Under the pieces are notes generated by a model. That model was not told where the DNA came from and ran no database searches. It saw only the letters and a program-made list of their open reading frames with translations. From a virus: 39,402 nt of DNA. A program made the translations under genes and the position numbers. The DNA is taken from positions 1-39,402 of the IMG/VR virus record IMGVR_UViG_3300032011_002986, one strand, 5' to 3'. Shown one piece after another: positions 33,758-39,402 of the stretch (the first letter of the stretch is position 1; every line of letters starts with the position of its first letter).

Positions 33758-34515
33758 CTCAAGTCTTAATTACGGGCGTTAAAGGGTTCATCGGGCATCA
33801 TCTATACAATTCATTAATGGATGAGGGATATGACGTCCAAGGGATTGATGATCGCTCCGGTTTAGGCTGGGAAGACAGGGTAGTCCCTTATTCTCATTGT
33901 GATATCACTAATGACCCTTTACCTTATAATAATGTGGAATACGTTATTCACTTAGCCGCAAAAGCAGGTGTTCGTAAAAGTTGGGACCCAAAATATTTAA
34001 AAGATTATTGTGATACGAATATAAAAGGTACTGCCCGCATTTTTAATCATTATAAAAATTCTAAAATATTATATGCATCAAGTTCTTCCGTTAAAGATAT
34101 GAAAAGTCCTTATGCAATGACAAAAGCTGCCGGTGAAGCCATGGCTCCTAATAATGCTATAGGAATGAGATTCTTTACAGTATGGGGCGAGCGCTCACGT
34201 CCTGATATGTTTTACAGACAACTCCAACAAAAAGAAATAGGATATCTAACAACCCATACTAGAGATTGGTGTCATGTAGATGATGTTTGTAATGCTATTA
34301 AATTATTAATGGAAAATTTTAAAGTTTGGAAAAAGAAACTACCAGTTTATGAAATTGGATATGGGAGTCCAATGTCTGTATATGATTTTGCAACAACACA
34401 TGCTCCTGAAGGATTTGACGTGGAAGCATTACCATTTAAAAATGTAACCGGTGAGTCCGAAGAAACATGTGCTGATTCTTCTCCTTTAAAGGCGCTTGGC
34501 TGGAATGTTATGTAG
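33754..34515 (+). CDS. NAD-dependent epimerase/dehydratase (extended SDR)
   Basis: This 253-residue sugar-nucleotide enzyme has G8-x-x-G-x-x-G14 (ITGVKGFIGHHL) for NAD binding and Y120-x-x-x-K124 with an upstream Ser triad (SSS 110-112). It is shorter than typical GalE (about 330), lacking part of the C-terminal domain. It could be a heptose or hexose epimerase serving the sugar cassette, or part of the tailoring cluster it abuts. Start ATG 33754 overlaps the previous stop as ATGA, with AAGGA upstream. Confidence 0.82.
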   Translation: MTQVLITGVKGFIGHHLYNSLMDEGYDVQGIDDRSGLGWEDRVVPYSHCDITNDPLPYNNVEYVIHLAAKAGVRKSWDPKYLKDYCDTNIKGTARIFNHYKNSKILYASSSSVKDMKSPYAMTKAAGEAMAPNNAIGMRFFTVWGERSRPDMFYRQLQQKEIGYLTTHTRDWCHVDDVCNAIKLLMENFKVWKKKLPVYEIGYGSPMSVYDFATTHAPEGFDVEALPFKNVTGESEETCADSSPLKALGWNVM

Positions 34516-35653
34516 TTACCCTTACAAGCAAATCGCCTTAAAAGATTGGGACGGCGATAAATTAAAGTGGTCTCATCCTTGCTGTAATATGTCTCGCCCG
34601 GAATGGGAAGATCCAATGGGAATGCAGGACATAGATAAATTAACCCCCCCTGAAATATTTGAATCAGAACAATTTAAGTTGTTGCGAGATGATTTTGATA
34701 ATAATCGCAAGAATGATTTTTGTAAAACTTGTTGGAATATGGAAGAAAGGAATATTGAACCTTTTTATATTCATAATGATGATATAATTCCTAAAGGACA
34801 ATTAGATTCAATTGATTTTACCTTATCTAATAAATGTAATTTAGCTTGTAGAATGTGTGATCCACAAACAAGTCATAGGTTAATGTTAGATTGGAAGTTT
34901 TTCAAAGACAATGGGTTGATTAAAGATATTGAAAATATAACAGCTGGTAAATTTAGAGAAGAATTAAATATACCAAATGTAAAAAATTCGATTCAATATA
35001 AATGGCTTTTAAATAATCCAGTAAAGGAATTAAGATTTAGTGGTGGTGAACCATTTTTTGATTCATTAATAATAGATTTATTGGATAAATATATTAAAGA
35101 AGGTTGGGCAAAAGATACTATCTTAGCGTATCATACTAATGGAACCTTATTTAACAATGAACTTATTGATAAGTTAAATCAATTCAAAAAGCAGTACCCT
35201 AAAATTAGTATAGATTCAATAGAAGAAGGATATGACTATATACGTCATCCTGCCAGTTTTGATGATTTAGATAAAACCGTTCGTTTATTTTTAAATAATT
35301 CTACTAATTTGGGTAGAATTAATATTGCTGTTGTTATTTCTGCTTTAAATATCTTAGACCTTCATAATCATTGGTCATGGTGTTGTACCTTACCTAAAAA
35401 AGTTTTTGTTTCATATTGTGAAGTATATCCTGATAATAGGGGCATCAGCCCTAAGAATTTGAGTAGAGCTTTATTAAATGAGTTGCCTTACATAGATTCT
35501 AGAAAACATCAGCAAATAATTCAATCTTATAAAATACGAAACGTTGAAAGGAAAGAATCGGTTAAAAAAGAAATAGAATTATTCGATATGTCTAGATCCC
35601 AAAGTTATAAAAATTATTTACATCCTCATTTAGTATCATGGTTAGATTCGTAG
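34505..35653 (+). CDS. Radical SAM protein, twitch-type
   Basis: This 382-residue radical SAM enzyme has the cluster motif C111-x3-C115-x2-C118 in NKCNLACRMC, and the SAM-binding GGEP motif in LRFSGGEPF. Extra cysteines before it (C3, C26, C27, C73, C76 in FCKTCW) fit the layout I associate with phage radical SAM/twitch proteins that carry another iron-sulphur site. Substrate is unknown; relatives modify peptides or small molecules. The start is uncertain: an ATG at 34505 or a TTG three codons upstream. Its end overlaps the halogenase gene by 16 bases. Confidence 0.85.
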   Translation: MLCSYPYKQIALKDWDGDKLKWSHPCCNMSRPEWEDPMGMQDIDKLTPPEIFESEQFKLLRDDFDNNRKNDFCKTCWNMEERNIEPFYIHNDDIIPKGQLDSIDFTLSNKCNLACRMCDPQTSHRLMLDWKFFKDNGLIKDIENITAGKFREELNIPNVKNSIQYKWLLNNPVKELRFSGGEPFFDSLIIDLLDKYIKEGWAKDTILAYHTNGTLFNNELIDKLNQFKKQYPKISIDSIEEGYDYIRHPASFDDLDKTVRLFLNNSTNLGRINIAVVISALNILDLHNHWSWCCTLPKKVFVSYCEVYPDNRGISPKNLSRALLNELPYIDSRKHQQIIQSYKIRNVERKESVKKEIELFDMSRSQSYKNYLHPHLVSWLDS

Positions 35654-36897
35654 TAGTTGGTGGAGGCGCCGCAGGATGGATTACATCTCATTATCTAAAA
35701 AGAAATTTAGATTGTGAATTAACAGTTGTCCATAAAAAAGAAAATGAAATTATAGGTGTAGGAGAATCAACAACACCTACTATTTTAAAAGTTATAGAAG
35801 ATGTTAAGTCGTGGCAAGAAGATAGCAAAGCTCTTATTAAGTATGGAATAAAATTTAACAATTGGCTAAGACCGAATAGTGAATGGTATCATTTATTTGA
35901 GGATGCTTTTATAAAAGATGGTGTTGATTCTATTGAATTTTTGAGAAATGAACATCCTAAAATTGATACTACTACATTTAATTATTATCACGGCGATTTT
36001 TTAGTTAGATGTAAAAATAATATAATAGATACAGAAAATAATTCAATTCCAGGATATGGATTTCAAGTACAGGCAGATAAATTGGGGCTTGCTTGTAAAA
36101 ATGAATTGGAAGGTAAATATAGGTTAATTGAAGAAGATGTTACCACTGTTCTTTCAGATAAAAATGGAATACGTTCTATCGGAACAGAAAACCATATACT
36201 ACACGCAGACTATTTTATAGATTGTTCCGGATTTGAAAGAATATTGATTAATAGGTTATCATCTTTTGAACCTTATGAAGATATGATAGCCAATTCGTAT
36301 ATTGTTGGTAGATTAGATAAACATAAAAAAAGACCTTATACAGTAACAACTGCATTAAAAAATGGTTGGCGATGGGAGATAGATACTCAAGATAGAACGA
36401 ACGCCGGTTATGTTTATTGTGATCATTTAACAAGTCATGAAAAGGCAATGGAGGAATCAGGTATAGAAGGAGAAAAGAAAAGTTTTGTATCTGGTAAAAT
36501 GAAGGATATTGCAATTAAAAATTGTATTAGTAATGGCTTAGCACAGAGCTTTATTGAACCGTTGGAAGCAACATCATTAATGATGACTTGTTATACAGTT
36601 GAAAAATTCGTTGAAATTATTAAGAGAGGTAAAAGAATAGAAACTCTTAATAAAATTATGGATAAATTTTTAAAGCACACCAAAGAATTTGTAAAATATC
36701 ATTATATATTAAGTGAAAGAAAAGATTCAGAATGGTGGGAATATTGGACAGAACAGAAAAATGATATACAAGATTTTTTCGAACGCTCATTAAAGAATAA
36801 ACGATATTGTAAGAAAAATGATACATTATTAAATCATTATAATATAGCTTCAATGATGGTAGGCTATGAATGCTTAACAGAAAGAAAAAGAATATGA
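35638..36897 (+). CDS. Flavin-dependent halogenase (tryptophan halogenase family), full-length
   Basis: This 419-residue protein has the FAD-binding GGGAAG (8-13), then GVGESTTP and IKYGIKFNNW, where K68 matches the catalytic Lys (K79 of RebH/PrnA). GWRWEID stands where the family has GWxWxIP, with Pro replaced by Asp, and FIEPLEATS holds the conserved Glu. It should use reduced flavin, oxygen and halide to halogenate (or iodinate) an aromatic compound. A cyanophage member, VirX1, has been reported to iodinate diverse substrates. It overlaps the radical SAM gene and the small gene after it. Confidence 0.88.
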   Translation: MVRFVVVGGGAAGWITSHYLKRNLDCELTVVHKKENEIIGVGESTTPTILKVIEDVKSWQEDSKALIKYGIKFNNWLRPNSEWYHLFEDAFIKDGVDSIEFLRNEHPKIDTTTFNYYHGDFLVRCKNNIIDTENNSIPGYGFQVQADKLGLACKNELEGKYRLIEEDVTTVLSDKNGIRSIGTENHILHADYFIDCSGFERILINRLSSFEPYEDMIANSYIVGRLDKHKKRPYTVTTALKNGWRWEIDTQDRTNAGYVYCDHLTSHEKAMEESGIEGEKKSFVSGKMKDIAIKNCISNGLAQSFIEPLEATSLMMTCYTVEKFVEIIKRGKRIETLNKIMDKFLKHTKEFVKYHYILSERKDSEWWEYWTEQKNDIQDFFERSLKNKRYCKKNDTLLNHYNIASMMVGYECLTERKRI

Positions 36898-37064
36898 TAA
36901 TAAACAAGATAGTCAACTATTGGAAAGAAAACTTTGGGAAAGAAGATTTAAAATTCCCTTGCACTTATAAACCGGGCAGAAATAGCAAAGAATTTGAAGA
37001 TTCTATAGATGCGATATTACGAGAAAAGTATCCTGAAAATTGGAAGAAGCACGGCGGAAAGTAA
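36894..37064 (+). CDS. Small protein between the halogenases
   Basis: This 56-residue protein starts at ATG 36894, overlapping the halogenase stop. It contains two tryptophans (W10, W50), one Cys and a basic end (WKKHGGK). No family recognised. Its size and its place between a radical SAM/halogenase pair and a second halogenase make it a possible substrate peptide or carrier. Nothing else supports this: it has no clear leader/core boundary. Confidence 0.55.
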   Translation: MIINKIVNYWKENFGKEDLKFPCTYKPGRNSKEFEDSIDAILREKYPENWKKHGGK

Positions 37065-37552
37065 TGAAAAAATCCATGGAAGAATTTGCTATTACATTAC
37101 AGACATGGACATGTAGTATGCATAATAATCCTGATAGAGATGTTTGTCCTGCACTTGACGGAGAAACATTAGTAGACTATATGAGTCAATATGATCTGAC
37201 TTCAGATATTATTCCAAACTCTATACCTGAACAAGTAGCAGTGTTTATGATAACTGAACATATTCATTGGAGAGATTTAGTTAGCTATGATATGAATTTG
37301 ACTTTGGATGATATGGAAAAAGAATCATTAGATTATACCTATAGATTAAATCGCGCACTTTTATCATCTAATGAAAAATGGATATTATCTAAAGATGATC
37401 TCCCCTTACATCGGATGAAACATATGCTACACCCGAATATTGGGTTTTTTGGTAATATGATCAAATATCAAAACGATAAAATAAAAACACTAAATGGACA
37501 TTCCGTATATATTCCATTTAAAGAAACATTATATTTGTTTAATCAATTATGA
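37064..37552 (+). CDS. Hypothetical protein of the halogenase cluster
   Basis: This 162-residue protein starts at ATG 37064 (TAATG overlap, GCGGAAAG upstream). It has several Trp/His/Tyr residues (TLQTWTCSMHNNP, ITEHIHWRDLV) and helical content. No domain is recognised; a helper or binding protein for the cluster is one possibility. Its stop overlaps the second halogenase start by 4 bases. Confidence 0.6.
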   Translation: MKKSMEEFAITLQTWTCSMHNNPDRDVCPALDGETLVDYMSQYDLTSDIIPNSIPEQVAVFMITEHIHWRDLVSYDMNLTLDDMEKESLDYTYRLNRALLSSNEKWILSKDDLPLHRMKHMLHPNIGFFGNMIKYQNDKIKTLNGHSVYIPFKETLYLFNQL

Positions 37553-38556
37553 AGATATTAATTTTAGGCGGTGGAAGCGCCGGTTGGTTAGCTGCCGCAT
37601 ATTTATCCCAAACTAATAAAGTTGAAATAAAACTTCCTAAAAATTCCAAACCTATAGGTGTTGGAGAAAGTACATTACCCGGATTAGTTAAATTCTTTGA
37701 TTATTGTGGAATATCTGAAGATGATGTAATTAATAAGTGTGATGGTGTAATTAAATATGGTATTAAACATCATGGTTGGCATAAAACTGATTGGGTACAC
37801 CCGTTTCCCAATAATACTCATGCTTATCATTTAGATGCGTTAAAAATGATCGTTCTTCTAGAAGAAATAGCTCGCCCTAGATTATGTAAAATAGATAATC
37901 CTGATTTAGTAATAGATTGCACTGGTTTCAATAGTGACTTTTCTAAAAATAAACAATTTGGTTCTTATAAAACCCTGTCTAATAATATGGCCCTCTTCGC
38001 ACCCGGTGATTCTAATTGTCAATCTATAACAAATACTTTTGCTATGGATTATGGGTGGATGTGGAATGTAGATTTAAGATCAAGGAGTGGTAATGGGTAT
38101 GTTTTTAATAATAATTTTATAAGTTCAGATGATGCCATTAAAGAATTTAAAAATAAAAATGTGGGTAATGTTAAAGCCGAAGACATTCACGTCATTCCCT
38201 TTAATAATAGGTATTGTTTAACCCCGTGGTTGGGTAATACTGTATCTGTGGGATTAAGTTGTGGGTTTGCAGAACCTCTTGAAGCTACAGGGCTTTTTCT
38301 AATAACATGGGCGATAGAAACTATTGAAAAATTAAAACACAAAGAAAATAAAGAGAAAATATTTAATCGTTCATATGTTAGATTGTGTCGACATGTATAT
38401 GATTTTTTAGAATTGTTTTATACTTCTTCTAAAAATGATCATACTGAATATTGGAGGTCTTTAAAAAAATATCATACATTGAATAAACCCAAATATCAAA
38501 TTAATTTTTTTAGGGAAAACTATTCTTATAAGTTTTTAAATGATGCCAACTTATGA
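37549..38556 (+). CDS. Flavin-dependent halogenase-like, compact form
   Basis: This 335-residue protein has all the family landmarks: GGGSAGW (7-13), GVGESTLPG, IKYGIKHHGW with K69 as catalytic-Lys equivalent, GWMWNVD in place of GWxWxIP, and FAEPLEATG near the end. Compared with the first halogenase, it lacks most of the segment between WVHPF and AYHLDA plus the following strand (about 80 residues), a region that shapes the substrate pocket in this family. It may act on a large or different substrate, or depend on a partner. The end overlaps the next gene by 4 bases. Confidence 0.82.
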   Translation: MKILILGGGSAGWLAAAYLSQTNKVEIKLPKNSKPIGVGESTLPGLVKFFDYCGISEDDVINKCDGVIKYGIKHHGWHKTDWVHPFPNNTHAYHLDALKMIVLLEEIARPRLCKIDNPDLVIDCTGFNSDFSKNKQFGSYKTLSNNMALFAPGDSNCQSITNTFAMDYGWMWNVDLRSRSGNGYVFNNNFISSDDAIKEFKNKNVGNVKAEDIHVIPFNNRYCLTPWLGNTVSVGLSCGFAEPLEATGLFLITWAIETIEKLKHKENKEKIFNRSYVRLCRHVYDFLELFYTSSKNDHTEYWRSLKKYHTLNKPKYQINFFRENYSYKFLNDANL

Positions 38557-39402
38557 AGAATGTTTATTTATTACAATTAACGTCTCCTTTAATAGACTCT
38601 TCCGTTGGCGTTGAAATGTCAAGTAATAAATCGGCATTTTTACCATATTCTGTCGGTCTTCTTTGGTCTTATTGTTTACAAAATAAAATAATATCCGATA
38701 ATTTTATATTAAAAGATTTGGTGTTTAATATAGATAATTTAGATTATTATATTGATAATATGGGACAACCAGATATAGTTGCTACTAGTAATTATATGTG
38801 GAATTCTAATAAGCATCTTTATATATTAAAAAAAATAAAAAAAAAGTATCCTAATTGTTTGATTATTTGTGGCGGACCACATGTTCCTAATTCTAATGAT
38901 AGTAAATGGTATAATTCGCATGACTATGTAGATATTGGTGTTGTGGGAGAAGGAGAAAAAGTCTTTGAACAAATTTTATTAGAATATTTTAATAAAAAAG
39001 ATTTTTCTGAGATACCAGGTCTTATTTTTAGAAAAAATAATAAAATTGTTAAAACGAAGCCGGCTATTAGAATTAAAGATATTAATACAATCCCTAGTCC
39101 ATATTTGTCGGGCCTTTTTAATAATATTATATTAAAAAATCCTTCGATTAATTTTCACGCAACCGTTGAGATGGATAGAGGTTGTCCGTTTAAATGTACT
39201 TTTTGTGATTGGGGTAGTTTAACTGCACAAAAAATGATAAAATTTGATGAGCCGCGATTATTCAAAGAATTCGAATGGATTAGTCGTAATAAAATAAATT
39301 ATCTTTGGTTCACAAATAGTAATTTGGGTATATTTAAAGAAAGAGATTATAATATAATAGATAAGGCAGTGGGATATCATGAAGCCACAGGTTATCCCAA
39401 AA
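38553..39402 (+). CDS. B12-binding radical SAM protein (5' part, runs off the window)
   Basis: The reading frame is open from ATG 38553 to the window end (283 residues), overlapping the halogenase stop. The first half resembles a cobalamin-binding Rossmann domain (IICGGPHVPNS about 104-113; DIGVVGEGEKVFEQIL, 127-142). RGCPFKCTFC gives the radical SAM cluster C211-x3-C215-x2-C218, followed by DWGS. Class B radical SAM methyltransferases and related peptide-modifying enzymes share this layout. It is the last visible gene of the tailoring cluster, and the rest lies beyond the window. Confidence 0.85.
   Translation, partial: MKNVYLLQLTSPLIDSSVGVEMSSNKSAFLPYSVGLLWSYCLQNKIISDNFILKDLVFNIDNLDYYIDNMGQPDIVATSNYMWNSNKHLYILKKIKKKYPNCLIICGGPHVPNSNDSKWYNSHDYVDIGVVGEGEKVFEQILLEYFNKKDFSEIPGLIFRKNNKIVKTKPAIRIKDINTIPSPYLSGLFNNIILKNPSINFHATVEMDRGCPFKCTFCDWGSLTAQKMIKFDEPRLFKEFEWISRNKINYLWFTNSNLGIFKERDYNIIDKAVGYHEATGYPK

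Noticed and set aside
1-39402. tRNA genes, CRISPR arrays, insertion sequences or attachment sites
   Set aside because: No cloverleaf ending in CCA context, no regularly spaced repeats, no transposase or integrase reading frame was seen.

Overview
This window looks like a stretch of a T4-like (tailed, contractile-tail type) marine bacteriophage genome. The evidence is a T4-type replication set: UvsX recombinase, gp41 helicase, gp61 primase, RNase H/FEN and a RuvC-like resolvase. There are also conserved hypothetical proteins typical of marine T4-like phages, and a perfect T4 late-promoter element in front of a structural gene. Genes are tightly packed, with 1-40 base overlaps, many GTG/TTG starts, AT-rich sequence and almost all genes on the + strand. 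Only one gene (25554-25940) is convincingly on the - strand. I see no tRNA, rRNA, CRISPR array, insertion sequence or attachment site, and no gene-free stretch longer than about 115 bases. The host cannot be read from the sequence. LPS/heptose-type sugar genes and the phage type point to a Gram-negative aquatic bacterium.

Layout: (1) 39-4251 is a metabolic cassette: two phosphoribosyltransferases flanking a BMP-family (purine-nucleoside-type) binding protein and a multi-pass permease-like protein, followed by an Fe(II)/2-oxoglutarate oxygenase. (2) 4564-8054 is recombination/replication: a consensus sigma70 promoter, uvsX, a small gene, gp41 helicase and a zincin-like protein. (3) 8104-15375 is a run of proteins several of which begin with a T4 capsid-targeting-like peptide. 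They include a ligase/nucleotidyltransferase-fold protein and an NMNAT-like protein, so this may be capsid cargo or core. (4) 15385-20418 is virion/fibre-type genes behind a late promoter, ending in a strong terminator. (5) 20468-25564 is gp61 primase, ThyX, class II (B12) ribonucleotide reductase, a HAD nucleotidase and RuvC, with two more sigma70-like promoters. (6) 25941-29799 is a sugar cassette: pyruvyl transferase family, glycosyltransferase, nucleotidyltransferase, heptose kinase and GmhA isomerase. (7) 29759-33757 holds conserved phage genes, RNase H, a SleB-type endolysin, a zinc ribbon and a PD-(D/E)XK nuclease. (8) 33754-39402 is a second accessory cluster: an SDR epimerase, a twitch-type radical SAM protein, two flavin-dependent halogenases separated by two small unknown genes, and a B12-binding radical SAM protein running off the window end.

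How they fit together: regions 1 and 5 would raise purine and dNTP supply during replication. Region 3 may be packaged and injected with the genome. Region 6 would supply an activated heptose for surface or virion glycosylation. Region 8 looks like a compact tailoring pathway (radical chemistry plus halogenation) of unknown substrate. It and the capsid-cargo string are the parts most likely to hide undescribed biology.
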